From positions 124,001 to 188,000 of the forward strand of contig CAVVFL010000022.1 of NCBI GenBank assembly GCA_963747375.1: 64,000 nt of DNA, in the 5' to 3' direction. Of the stretch, positions 51,307 through 60,749 are shown piece after piece. The notes beneath the pieces are model-generated. The model was given only the letters and a program-made list of their open reading frames with translations, did no database searches and was not told where the DNA came from. Every line of letters starts with the position of its first letter. Position 1 is the stretch's first letter. This DNA is from Sva-07 sp963747375. Lineage in GTDB: Bacteria; Actinomycetota; Acidimicrobiia; Acidimicrobiales; Ilumatobacteraceae. Position numbers and translations under genes: made by a program.

Positions 51307-53499
51307 TCAGGTGAGGTGGACGGTGCCGGTGCCGGGGCGCAGGCTGCCGATGATCCACGTGGGCTCGGCGATGGTCGAGCGGAGCGCGTCCACCTCGTCG
51401 GGGCCGCACACGATGACCATGCCGATGCCCATGTTGAGCGTGCGGTAGAGCTCGTCGGTCGCCATCAGCGGCGTCAACTCCCGCGCCAGCCGGAACAGCG
51501 GCGACACCGGCCACGAACCGAGCTCGATCACGGCGTCGACATCATCGGGCAGCACCCTCGGGAGGTTCTCGGGGAGCCCGCCGCCGGTGATGTGGGCGAG
51601 CGCCTTCACGAGTCCCGAATCGAGCGCGGGGCGCAGCACGTCGAGGTATGAACGGTGCGGCTCGAGGAGCGTCTCGCCGAGCGGGCGATCGAAACCGTCG
51701 GGGACGGCGTCCATCGGGATCCAGTCGAAGATCTTGCGCAGCAGCGAGTAGCCGTTGGTGTGCGGTCCGCTCGACGTGACACCGATGAGCACGTCGCCGT
51801 CGGCGACATCGGCCCGGGGGAGCAGCTCGGACCGTTCGGCCACGCCCACGAGTGTGCCGGCGATGTCGAACGCACCCGGCAGGTACACGCCCGGCATCTC
51901 GGCGGTCTCGCCGCCCAACAACGCGCACCCGGCAGCTCGACAGGCGTCGGCCATCCCGCGCACGACCTCGGCGACCATGTCGGCATCGAGCACGCTGGCC
52001 GCGATGTAGTCGAGGAAGAACAGCGGACGCGCCGACTGGACGAGCACGTCGTCGATGCAGTGATTGACGATGTCCATTCCCACGCCCCGCACCATGCCGA
52101 GCCGGGCGGCGAGTTCGACCTTCGTGCCCACGCCGTCGGTCGATGCCACGAGCACCGGATCGTCCAGCGCGAGGATGGCCTTCGCGGAGAACACACCACC
52201 GAAGCTGCCGACACCCTTGAGTACGCCGTTGTCGTGGGTGGCCTCGACGGCTGCCTTCATCTCCGACACCGCTCGGCTGCCCTCGTCGATGTCGACACCG
52301 GCTGCGGCATACGACGCGAGTCCGGCGCCGAGCGAGCGCCAGCCGATGTCGCGGCGCACCTGCATCCCGTCGAAGTGGATGTTCGCCATGTGTTCGTACG
52401 CGGCGCGCCGGGCCTCCGCGAGATCGAAGCCGATCCCGGTGACGGCCAGCACGCGCCCGCCGGCCACTCGACCCTCGGCGTCGACGGCTGCGTCGAAACG
52501 CAGCGTCGTCGTGCCGTCGGGACCGATGACACCGCTCTCCATGTTGTCCGAGACGATCGCACCGGTCACCGGGGCGGCGGGGTAGCCGGGCGCTGCTGCG
52601 ACGACGGTGAGCGCCGATTGCGAGCGCACGACGAGCGGGATGTCGTCGAGCGAACCCCGAGTGCATGCCAGGGCCAGATCGGCGAGGTCGGTCTCGAGCA
52701 ACGGAAGCACGGCCTGGGCCTCGGGATCACCGAAGCGGACGTTGTACTCGATCAGCCGAGGACCGTCGGCGGTCAACATCAGCCCCGCGAAGAGCACCCC
52801 GACGTACGGCGTGTCGTTCGCAGCGAGGTGATCGAGGACCGGCTGGACGAACGTCGCCAACAATGCGTCGGCGGAATAGGGGATCGGGGCCGGTGCGAAC
52901 GCTCCCATGCCTCCGGTGTTGGCCCCGGTGTCGCCCTCGCCGATGCGCTTGTGGTCCTGGGCCAGCGGCAACGCCACGGCACGGGTACCGTCGCACAGCG
53001 CGAGCAGTGAGCACTCGGGGCCGTGGAGTCGTTCCTCCAGTACGAAGGGGCCGACGCCGGCCGCTGCTGCGATCGCGGCGACGGTCTCCGCGTCGTTCGC
53101 CGGCACGGTGACGCCCTTGCCGGCTGCGAGACCGTCGAGCTTGACGACGACGGGGCGTGCCAGATCTCTCCACCATGCGATCGCTTCGTCGGCATCGTCG
53201 AAGCGGCCGAACGCCGGGCCGGGGATGCCGAGTGACGTCGCCAGTTCGCGGGCGAACGATTTCGACGACTCGAGTCGGGCGCCGTCAGCGGTGGGGCCGA
53301 AGCACGGGATGGCGCGACGTGCGCACTCGTCGGCGACACCGGCGACGAGTACCGCTTCGGGCCCCGGGATCACGAGATCGGTGTCGTCGGCCGACGCATC
53401 GCCCAGCGCCGGTTCGATTCGCACGTCGTGGCCGTGGTGCCGACAGGCCCATGCGATCGCCTGCTCGCGGCCACCCGATCCGATGACCAGTACCCGCAT
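51307..53499 (-). CDS. purD-purM: Fused PurD-PurM: GAR synthetase plus AIR synthetase
   Basis: 730 residues in one intact frame. Residues 1-390 are an ATP-grasp GAR synthetase (VLVIGSGGREQAIAWACR, VVVKLDGLAAGKGVTVPAND, QDHKRIGEGDTGANTGGMGA, LIEYNVRFGDPEAQAVLPLL). Residues from about 395 on are AIR synthetase (LASYAAAGVDIDEGSRAV, LKGVGSFGGVFSAKAI, ASTDGVGTKVELA, CALLGGETAEMPGVY, AHITGGGLPENLPRVLP). Steps 2 and 5 of purine synthesis thus sit on one chain, as in eukaryotic GART, with purN as the next gene. The two bacterial enzymes are normally separate (about 425 and 345 residues). The start is ATG at 53499. It follows purF after 16 bases. Confidence 0.94.
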   Translation of the reverse strand: MRVLVIGSGGREQAIAWACRHHGHDVRIEPALGDASADDTDLVIPGPEAVLVAGVADECARRAIPCFGPTADGARLESSKSFARELATSLGIPGPAFGRFDDADEAIAWWRDLARPVVVKLDGLAAGKGVTVPANDAETVAAIAAAAGVGPFVLEERLHGPECSLLALCDGTRAVALPLAQDHKRIGEGDTGANTGGMGAFAPAPIPYSADALLATFVQPVLDHLAANDTPYVGVLFAGLMLTADGPRLIEYNVRFGDPEAQAVLPLLETDLADLALACTRGSLDDIPLVVRSQSALTVVAAAPGYPAAPVTGAIVSDNMESGVIGPDGTTTLRFDAAVDAEGRVAGGRVLAVTGIGFDLAEARRAAYEHMANIHFDGMQVRRDIGWRSLGAGLASYAAAGVDIDEGSRAVSEMKAAVEATHDNGVLKGVGSFGGVFSAKAILALDDPVLVASTDGVGTKVELAARLGMVRGVGMDIVNHCIDDVLVQSARPLFFLDYIAASVLDADMVAEVVRGMADACRAAGCALLGGETAEMPGVYLPGAFDIAGTLVGVAERSELLPRADVADGDVLIGVTSSGPHTNGYSLLRKIFDWIPMDAVPDGFDRPLGETLLEPHRSYLDVLRPALDSGLVKALAHITGGGLPENLPRVLPDDVDAVIELGSWPVSPLFRLARELTPLMATDELYRTLNMGIGMVIVCGPDEVDALRSTIAEPTWIIGSLRPGTGTVHLT

Positions 53500-53515
53500 C
53501 AGGCCGACACACCGT

Positions 53516-54982
53516 TCATGCGAGGACGCCCTCGAACGAGAGCTTGGGCTGCGCATCACCGACGTTCATCGGATACTTGCCGGTGAAACAGGCGTTGCAG
53601 TAGCCGTCGTCGTCGTTGGCCGTCGTGTCGGCCACCGCCAGCATCATCCCGTCGAGCGACAAGAATGCGAGACTGTCGGCGCCGATGTGCTCACGCATCT
53701 CGTCCACGCGGAGCCGAGCGGCGATGAGGTCGCCGTCGTGGCCCATGTCGACGCCGAAGTGGCATGCATGCGTGATCGGCGGACACGTGATGCGCACGTG
53801 GACCTCGGTCGCTCCGGCATCACGCACCAACTTGACGAGGGGTCCCGCCGTGGTGCCGCGCACGAGCGAGTCGTCGATCATGACCACCCGCTTGCCTTCG
53901 AGGTTCTCGCGGAGTGCATTGAACTTGAGGGCAACGCCACGGTCGCGGATGTCCTGAGTGGGCTCGATGAACGTCCGGCCGATGTACCGGTTCTTGATCA
54001 GGCCGTCGTTGAAGGGGATGCCGCTCTCGTTCGAGTATCCGATCGCCGCCGGGATCGACGAATCGGGCACGGGAATCACGACGTCGGCATCGGCGGGAGC
54101 TTCCTGGGCGAGCTGCAGTCCGAGCCGCTGGCGGACGTGGTGGACGTTGCGGCCGGCCCACACCGAGTCGGGGCGTGAGAAGTAGACGAACTCGAAGGTG
54201 CAGCGCGCGGTCCGGGGCTGCGGAGCGAGCACCTGCGACCGGTGCACTTCGGCGCCGGTCAAGGTGACCATCTCGCCGGGCTGCACTTCCTCGATGTCGA
54301 CACAACCGAGCGTCGACAGGGCGCAGGTCTCGCTGGCGACGGCATGGCCGCCATGCGGGAGGCGGCCGATCGACAGCGGCCGGAATCCCCAGGGGTCGCG
54401 CACGGCGATCACGTGGTCGGATGCCAACAGCACGAGCGAGAACGCGCCCTTCCACGCCGGCAGGGTGCGCTCGAGGCGCTCCTCCCACGTCTGGCCGCCG
54501 GCGGCGGCGAGCATCAGCGTCATCACCTCTGAATCGCTGGTCGCCGTGAGCCCGAATCCCCGCTTCAGCAGCTCGTCGCGCAGTGCCGGCGCGTTGACGA
54601 CGTTGCCGTTGTGGGCGAGGGCCAACGGACCATGCATCGTCTCGACCAGGAACGGTTGGATGTTCCGCTCGGCATTCGACCCGGTGGTCGAGTACCGGTT
54701 GTGGCCGATGGCGTGGTAGCCGGTGAGCGGTGCGAGCGCCTCGGGTGTGAACACATTGGCAACGAGGCCCGCCTCTTTGTGGACCCGGGCCCGCTTGCCG
54801 TCGCTGACCGCGATGCCGGCCGCCTCCTGGCCACGATGCTGGAGGGCGAACAGGCCGAAGAATGCCAGCTGTGCCACACCGTCGCCGTGTGGCGTCGAGA
54901 TGCCGAGGACTCCGCATTCGTCCTTGGGGGAGTCGTCGTGCGGCAACGCCGTCACGCTGATGGGTCGATGGTGTTTGGTCAT
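53516..54982 (-). CDS. purF: Amidophosphoribosyltransferase
   Basis: 488 residues; first committed step of purine synthesis, adding the Gln amide nitrogen to PRPP. A 22-residue propeptide precedes the nucleophile Cys23 in KDECGVLGI, so autoprocessing is expected. The Ntn glutaminase domain has GHNRYSTTGSN and LAHNGNVVNA; the PRTase domain has VVMIDDSLVRGTTAGPLVKL. Cys in DGYCNACFTGKYP near the C-terminus fits the Fe-S-ligand region of B. subtilis-type PurF. It follows purC by one base between start and stop, and precedes purDM by 16 bases. Confidence 0.96.
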   Translation of the reverse strand: MTKHHRPISVTALPHDDSPKDECGVLGISTPHGDGVAQLAFFGLFALQHRGQEAAGIAVSDGKRARVHKEAGLVANVFTPEALAPLTGYHAIGHNRYSTTGSNAERNIQPFLVETMHGPLALAHNGNVVNAPALRDELLKRGFGLTATSDSEVMTLMLAAAGGQTWEERLERTLPAWKGAFSLVLLASDHVIAVRDPWGFRPLSIGRLPHGGHAVASETCALSTLGCVDIEEVQPGEMVTLTGAEVHRSQVLAPQPRTARCTFEFVYFSRPDSVWAGRNVHHVRQRLGLQLAQEAPADADVVIPVPDSSIPAAIGYSNESGIPFNDGLIKNRYIGRTFIEPTQDIRDRGVALKFNALRENLEGKRVVMIDDSLVRGTTAGPLVKLVRDAGATEVHVRITCPPITHACHFGVDMGHDGDLIAARLRVDEMREHIGADSLAFLSLDGMMLAVADTTANDDDGYCNACFTGKYPMNVGDAQPKLSFEGVLA

Positions 54983-54983
54983 G

Positions 54984-55958
54984 TCAGGTGATCTCCAGTC
55001 GCGCGACAGCGGTGTTGATCCGTGGTCCCGCAGGGTAGACGCCCGGGATGAACGTGGATCCCGTGAGGCGCTCGTAGGCGTCGATGTAGCGCGCCGATGT
55101 GGCAGCCCACACCTCGGCAGCCAGCTTCGGTATGGGGCCGTCGCCGGTGTAGCCGGCGTCGGCGAGTGCTCGGCGGACGACTTCCTTGTCGAGGCTCTCG
55201 GGCTCGGCGCCCGCCGCCAGGCGTTCGCCGTAGGTGTCGGCGATCCACCAGCGCGACGAATCCGGAGTGAGTGCCTCGTCGATCAGCAACAGTTCGCCGT
55301 CGGCAGTGACGCCGAACTCGAATTTGGTGTCGGCGAGGATGAGGCCGGCCTCGAGCCCACGTCGGGCGCCGCGCTCGAACAACGCGAGCGCGGCGGTCTC
55401 GACGGCGGCCCACAGCTCGGCCTCGACGAATCCCTGTTCGACCACATCGGTCGACGACAACGGTTCGTCGTGCGTGCCGGCCTCGCCCTTCGTGGTCGGG
55501 GTGATGATCGGCGCGGGAAGTGGCGTGTTCTTGCCCAGCCCGTCGGGGAACTCGTACCCGTAGATCACGCGCTCGCCGGCCGCGTAGCGCGTCCAGAGGG
55601 CGGTGTCGGTGACGCCCGTGATGTAACCGCGCACGATCACCTCGACCGAGAGAGGTGTTGCCTCGCGCGCGAGCAACACGTTCGGGTCGGGCGTCGACAG
55701 TGCGTGATTGGCGACGATGTCGCGTGTGTGCTCGAACCACCACCACGAGAGCTGGTTCAGCACCTGTCCCTTGTAGGGGACCCCCGCGATGACGCGATCG
55801 AATGCCGAGAGCCGATCGGTGGTGACGAAGAGCCGCCGGCGGCCGGGGAGTGCGTACGAGACGCGGACCTTGCCGTCGCGTCGATCGAGGAGCGGGAGGC
55901 CGACGTCGAGATCGACGTCGACGAGGGGATCCGGCAGCGCCGACAGGTCGTGGTCCAT
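54984..55958 (-). CDS. purC: SAICAR synthetase
   Basis: 324 residues; joins aspartate to CAIR (step 8). Blocks: GKVRVSYALPGRRRLFVTTD, RLSAFDRVIAGVPYKGQVLN, EVIVRGYITG, ILADTKFEFGV and LLIDEALTPDSSRWW. The extended length (about 300, not 240) and the C-terminal tail place it in the longer, yeast/actinobacterial-type PurC. The start is the ATG at 55958, whose first base overlaps the purQ stop; a GTG one codon upstream is possible. The ATP-grasp-like fold is complete. Frame intact. Confidence 0.95.
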   Translation of the reverse strand: MDHDLSALPDPLVDVDLDVGLPLLDRRDGKVRVSYALPGRRRLFVTTDRLSAFDRVIAGVPYKGQVLNQLSWWWFEHTRDIVANHALSTPDPNVLLAREATPLSVEVIVRGYITGVTDTALWTRYAAGERVIYGYEFPDGLGKNTPLPAPIITPTTKGEAGTHDEPLSSTDVVEQGFVEAELWAAVETAALALFERGARRGLEAGLILADTKFEFGVTADGELLLIDEALTPDSSRWWIADTYGERLAAGAEPESLDKEVVRRALADAGYTGDGPIPKLAAEVWAATSARYIDAYERLTGSTFIPGVYPAGPRINTAVARLEIT

Positions 55959-56680
55959 CACAGCCCCTCGGCGTGGCGGACGCCATTGCCGAACAGACGC
56001 AGTCCGAGGTGTTGCGGGCCGCCACCGCCGCGGTGATGCTGGGGATGTTGGCGTGACACGACGTGATTCTCGGGGTGCGGCATCAACCCCAGCACCACTC
56101 CGGAGGCATCGCTGACCCCGGCGATGTCGGCCACCGATCCGTTGGGGTTGGTGCTGCGATAGCGCAGCGCCACTTGACCCGCCGCTGCGAGCCCATCGGG
56201 ATCGGGGTGGACGTAGCGGCCCTCACCGTGGGCGATCGGGCAGTGGATCGGATCGTCGATGCCGTGTGTCCACACCGACACGCTGGTGGGGACCGGGTCG
56301 AGCTCGACCCAGCGACAGTCGAAGCGGCCCTGGGCGTTGTGTCCGAGTGCACCGGGAAGCAGCCCGGTTCGGGTGAGTACCTGGAAGCCGTTGCAGATCC
56401 CGATCAGCGGCCGCCCGGCGTCGACGAACGTGCGAAGCCCGTCGCCGAGCCCGACCATGAGGTCGAGGGCCAGCATCCGTCCGGCACCGAGTGAGTCGGC
56501 GTAGCTGAAACCGCCCGCGACCACGGCGAGCCGGGCGTCGTCGAGGAGGTGAGGTCGGCGGATCAGCTCATCGGCGAGCACGATCTGCACCGAGGCCCCC
56601 GCCAGTTCGAGTGCCAGCTCCACGTCGCGGTCGCGGTTGGTGCCGGGTCCGGCGATGACGAGGGCAGGGACTCGATTCAT
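55958..56680 (-). CDS. purQ: FGAM synthase, glutaminase subunit PurQ
   Basis: 240 residues of the class I glutaminase fold that supplies ammonia to PurL. The nucleophile Cys is in PLIGICNGFQVLTRTGLLPG, and the His-Glu pair lies in GLMPHPENHVV. It starts ALVIAGPGTNRDRDVELALE, typical PurQ. The C-terminal 30 residues are His/Gly-rich (RQHPQHHRGGGGP). The start at 56680 overlaps the purL stop by four bases. It must work with the PurL next to it; no separate purS gene was found. Confidence 0.95.
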   Translation of the reverse strand: MNRVPALVIAGPGTNRDRDVELALELAGASVQIVLADELIRRPHLLDDARLAVVAGGFSYADSLGAGRMLALDLMVGLGDGLRTFVDAGRPLIGICNGFQVLTRTGLLPGALGHNAQGRFDCRWVELDPVPTSVSVWTHGIDDPIHCPIAHGEGRYVHPDPDGLAAAGQVALRYRSTNPNGSVADIAGVSDASGVVLGLMPHPENHVVSRQHPQHHRGGGGPQHLGLRLFGNGVRHAEGL

Positions 56681-59482
56681 GCGTCGACCCCGCCTCGGAA
56701 TGCGTCGACGAGCGAGTTCAGCGGCAGTGATTCCACCCCGGCGATCTGGAGTGTCGACGTGTCGTTGACGGTGCCGATGCGGATGGCCCGGTTGTCCATC
56801 GCCTCGAGGAACGCTGCCACGCGTTGGGGCTGGACCTCGACGACGAGTCGGCCACACGACTCGGCGAACAACGCGGTGGCCAGGTCGTCGTGGGGCAAGG
56901 TGTCGATGGTGGCGCCGAGTCGGCCGGCGATGCACATTTCGGCAAGCGCCACCGCGAGGCCTCCCTCGCTGACGTCGTGGCACGATTCGACCAGACCGGC
57001 GCGCATGGCTGCGTGCAGGTGGCGGTAGTCGGACGGCGCATCAGGGACCGGTGAGGGCGCCAGGCCGGGATGGCCCGGAGCGCTCGCACAGCATGTCGAG
57101 ATGCGACCCGGCGAACTCGGTGTCGGTCTCGCCGATGAGGAGCAGGACGTTGCCGGGGTCGGCGAGGTCGGGCGTGATGCAGTGGTCGGCGTCGGGCACG
57201 TGGGCTACCGCCGTGATCACGAGCGTCGGTGGCACGGCATGACGTTGGCCGTCGGAACCCACGTACTCGTTGTTCAGCGAGTCCTTGCCCGACACGAACG
57301 GGGCGTTGTACATGCGAGCAGCGCCGCAGCACCCTTCGACGGCCATGACGAGTTCGCCGAGCGTCGACGGACGCCGGGGGTCGCCCCACGAGAAGTTGTC
57401 GAGCAGCGCCACCCGTTCCGGGTCGGCGCCGACCGCGACGACATTGCGAATCGCTTCGTCGACCACGGCGTAGGCCATGGCTTCGGGATCGTGCAGCCCG
57501 TACCACGGGTTGACGCCGATCCCGATCGCGATGCCCTCGGTGGCAGTCGGTTCGGCGAGGACCACGCCGTCGGCAGGGCCGTCACCGGCGGCGCCGACCA
57601 GCGGGCGCACCACCGTGGACCCGAGGATCTCGTGGTCGTACCGGTGGATGGTGCCGGCCTTGGAGGCGATGTTCGGGTGCGCCAACAGTCGGAGCAGCGT
57701 GGCGGCGGGATCGGTGACGGTACGCGTCGTGCGCTCGGCACGGTTCGGTGCCGGCAACTCTGCCTGCATGCGTCGTTGCGGCCGACCGTCGTGAAGGAAT
57801 GCGGTGTCGATGTCGGCGACCGTGGTGGTGCCGTTGCGGACGACGAGTCGGCCGTCACCCGTGAACGATCCGATGTCGGCGACCTCGACGCCCACGCGCT
57901 CGCACCGCTGTCTGAGAGCATCGAGGTGCTGGGGCGCAACGGCAACCACCATGCGCTCCTGCGCCTCGGAGAGCCAGACCTCCCAGGGCTCGAGACCGGG
58001 ATACTTGCGCGGCACCAAGTCGAGTTCGACATCGGCGCCCACACCCTCGGCCATCTCTCCGATGGCCGACGAGAGCCCTCCGGCCCCGCAGTCGGTGATC
58101 GCCGAGTAGAGGTCCTCCGCTCCGATCAGGGCGTCGATGAGGAGCTTCTCGACGATCGGATCGCCGATCTGCACGCTGGCGCCCGCCACCTCGCCGGTCG
58201 TGGCGTCCATCGTCGCCGACGAGAAGGTGGCGCCACGGATGCCGTCGCGTCCGGTGGCGCCCCCGAGCACGACCACGCGGTCGCCGGGAAACGGTCCGGT
58301 GTGGAGTGGCCGTGCCACCGCGGTGCCGATGCACCCGGCGAAGACGAGTGGGTTGGTGGTGTAGGCGGGGTCGTAGAGGATGGCGCCCGCCACGGTCGGA
58401 AGGCCGATCTTGTTGCCGTAGTCGGCAACACCGTCGATGACGCCATCTCTGATACGGCGTGGGTGGAGCGCGCCGTCAGGAAGATCGGCGAGCGGGAGTC
58501 CCGGGGGCCCGAAGCACAAGACGTCGGTGACGGCGATCGGTCGGTGGGCAATGCCCAGCACATCGCGGATCACACCACCGACGCCGGTGTTGGCTCCCCC
58601 GAACGGCTCGACCGCAGATGGATGGTTGTGCGTCTCGGCCTTGAGGGCGATCGTTGTGCCCTCGGTGAACTCGATGACGCCCGCGTTGCCGACGAAGGCG
58701 GATCGGACGAACCCCGCATCGATCGAGTCCGTGCAGTTGCGGAGTTGAACGAGCAGCGGATCGACCGTGCGATCGCCGTCGGTGTCATCGGTGACGTCGA
58801 TGATCGCACGGAACGTCTTGTGGGCGCAGTGTTCGCTCCAGGTCTGTGCCAGCACTTCGATCTCGACGTCGGTGATGTCGCGCCCGAGCCGTTCGTACTC
58901 GTCGCGGATCGCCCGCAGCTCCTCGATGTCGAGGTACAGCGAACGGTCGTCGTTGAGTTCGCGGAGCCCCGCGTCGTCGAGCCCGCGAATCACGATGACC
59001 GCCGCGCCCGCACTCGATGGTGTGTCATCGACGTGCGGTGGCTCGATCACACCACGGCACCACCGTTCGATCACCGGGTTGGCCACCAGTCGGCGGACGA
59101 GTTCGTCGGCGAGGTCGGGCTCGATGGAATCGCCGAACTCGACGCGTCGACCCGTGGCGGCGGCGTCGGCCGCGACGCCGAGTTGCGCGGCAGCGTGCCT
59201 GACCGCGTCGGCGGCGGTGTCGGTCACGCCGGGGAGGAAGGTGATCTCGACGCCGTCGCTGCCGGGGAGGTCCCAGCTGCCATGTTGCAGCAGGGGATCG
59301 ACGAGCACGCCGTGCAATCGATCGAGGTCACCGGTGTCGAGTTCACCCTCGATGAAGACGATGTCGGCGACGTCGATCGGTTCGGGTGCCCGAATCCCGA
59401 CCGCGTGGGCAGCTGCACCGAGCGCGATGGCTCGGGGGTCCCGGTCGAGTGTGCGAATGGTCAGTCGATGCCGGGTGGCCAC
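56677..59482 (-). CDS. purL: FGAM synthase PurL with PurS-like N-terminal domain, frame broken once
   Basis: About 934 residues; ATP-dependent amidation of FGAR (step 4). Core blocks: VLAQTWSEHCAHKTFRAIID, AETHNHPSAVEPFGGANTGV, DCGAGGLSSAIGEMAEG, VSGKDSLNNEY and SCHDVSEGGLAVALAEM. Residues 1-150 are extra compared with small PurL (about 740); the stretch FLPGVTDTAADAVRHAAAQL and LVANPVIERW resembles PurS, which joins PurL and PurQ in most Gram-positives. One extra base in the CCC run at 57074-57076 splits the last 130 residues from the rest. It is the first gene of the operon; 89 bases upstream separate it from the next minus-strand gene, with no clear riboswitch. Confidence 0.93.
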
Positions 59483-59571
59483 TGGTGCGACCCTACGGAT
59501 CGCGTCGGCGCAGCCCGGGCTGATTGTACGAAATGTCTACGCCGGTGCCCCTGAGCAGGGTGGATGAGTCG

Positions 59572-60687
59572 TCAGATCCCGAGCCGGAACATCGACGATG
59601 CCGTCAGCGACTGCACCATGTCCTCGGTGGGGAAGACCGGCACCCAGCCCTCGGGCGACAGCGAGGTGATCGTGATCGTCTCGGCGCCGAGTTCGGCGGG
59701 CATGATCGACTTGCGAACGATGCCGGCGCTGTCGATCCAGAGTTCCATGGTGAGCGTCTGGGCCGTGTCGAATCCCGGTTGCAGAACGACGCCGGGCGAC
59801 AGTACGACCGTCGGCTCGGGAGGAGCCGGGGCAGGAGTCCCGTCGGCAGGCGGCGGGAGAGTCGGAGGCACCGCCGTGGCCTGCGCGATTGCGGTGGGAT
59901 CGACCGACACGAGCAGTCGCGTGGTCGCCTCGGTGCCGATCGACGACTCGGTCGCCCGTTCGACGACAGCCGACTCTCTGATCGTCGGCGGAAGGACCTG
60001 GTCGAGCGAACGGATCCAGCGGGTGATGCCGAACTCGGAGTCGACCGGGAACTGTCCGCGATCGAGCCGGTACCAGGTCGGCTCGTCCACGCGTCGAATG
60101 AAGGCGGTGTCCCAGAGCGTCAGGATCTCGAGGTCGGGAGCCTCGGTGCGGGTGACGATCACCCGGGAAACGCCGGTCTCGAAGTCCGTCGTCACCTCGA
60201 ACGTCTGTGGCCCCTTGAGCGCATCGGGGCGCTCCACCAGGAACGTCGCGGTCCTGATCGGAGCGACCGGCACAGCCGGCGAGGGGAACTCCAGCGCGAG
60301 CGCCGGCTCCTCGACGGCGGTCTCGCCGGTGGCCTGCTCCATGAGATCGGATCCGTGGGTGAAGCCGACGTATGCGATGCCGCCGATCGACGCGAGCACG
60401 ATCAGCCACACGAACTTCCGTCGTCCCGAACGGCGCTTCTTGACAGGTGCCGGCTTCGCGGTCGGCGACCACTGCTGGTTCATCGACGTCGCGAACGGGT
60501 TCGCGTCGGGAGCGACCGGCGGCCGCGGTGCGACAGGGGCGATCTGCGGCAGTGCCGGGGCCTGACTGATCTGATTCGGCGGCCGCAGGAATGCGGGCGG
60601 GACCGGTGGCGGTGGCGGATAGCCGTTGACTCCGGGGATCCCGGCCGATGGCGCCTGGAGTTCCGTGGTGTCCTGCATGATGATCAT
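59572..60687 (-). CDS. Single-pass membrane protein with Pro-rich N-terminus, function unknown
   Basis: About 371 residues. The cytoplasmic N-terminus is Pro-rich (GYPPPPPVPPAFLRPPNQI) and basic just before the membrane (PVKKRRSGRRK). One transmembrane helix (FVWLIVLASIGGIAYVGF) lies near residues 92-110. An outside domain of about 250 residues follows, with PDLEILTLWDTAFIRRVDEP and TMELWIDSAGIVRKSIMP, which recalls LppX/LprG-like or outer-face lipoprotein-like beta folds but without a confident match. The start is ATG at 60687, with alternatives at 60678 and GTG at 60720. It is divergent from the GMC oxidoreductase. Confidence 0.72.
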   Translation of the reverse strand: MIIMQDTTELQAPSAGIPGVNGYPPPPPVPPAFLRPPNQISQAPALPQIAPVAPRPPVAPDANPFATSMNQQWSPTAKPAPVKKRRSGRRKFVWLIVLASIGGIAYVGFTHGSDLMEQATGETAVEEPALALEFPSPAVPVAPIRTATFLVERPDALKGPQTFEVTTDFETGVSRVIVTRTEAPDLEILTLWDTAFIRRVDEPTWYRLDRGQFPVDSEFGITRWIRSLDQVLPPTIRESAVVERATESSIGTEATTRLLVSVDPTAIAQATAVPPTLPPPADGTPAPAPPEPTVVLSPGVVLQPGFDTAQTLTMELWIDSAGIVRKSIMPAELGAETITITSLSPEGWVPVFPTEDMVQSLTASSMFRLGI

Positions 60688-60749
60688 GTCATCGGCCGGT
60701 GCGGTCGCACTCTTGAACACCAACGTCAGGTCTCTCGTAGTCTCGTCAT

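Noticed and set aside
57101..59554. 817-codon plus-strand open frame opposite purL
   Set aside because: Antisense shadow of purL, whose catalytic motifs are clear on the minus strand.
59483..59571. Purine riboswitch or PurR box ahead of purL
   Set aside because: The 89-base gap shows no purine-riboswitch core or PurR-like palindrome that I could identify.
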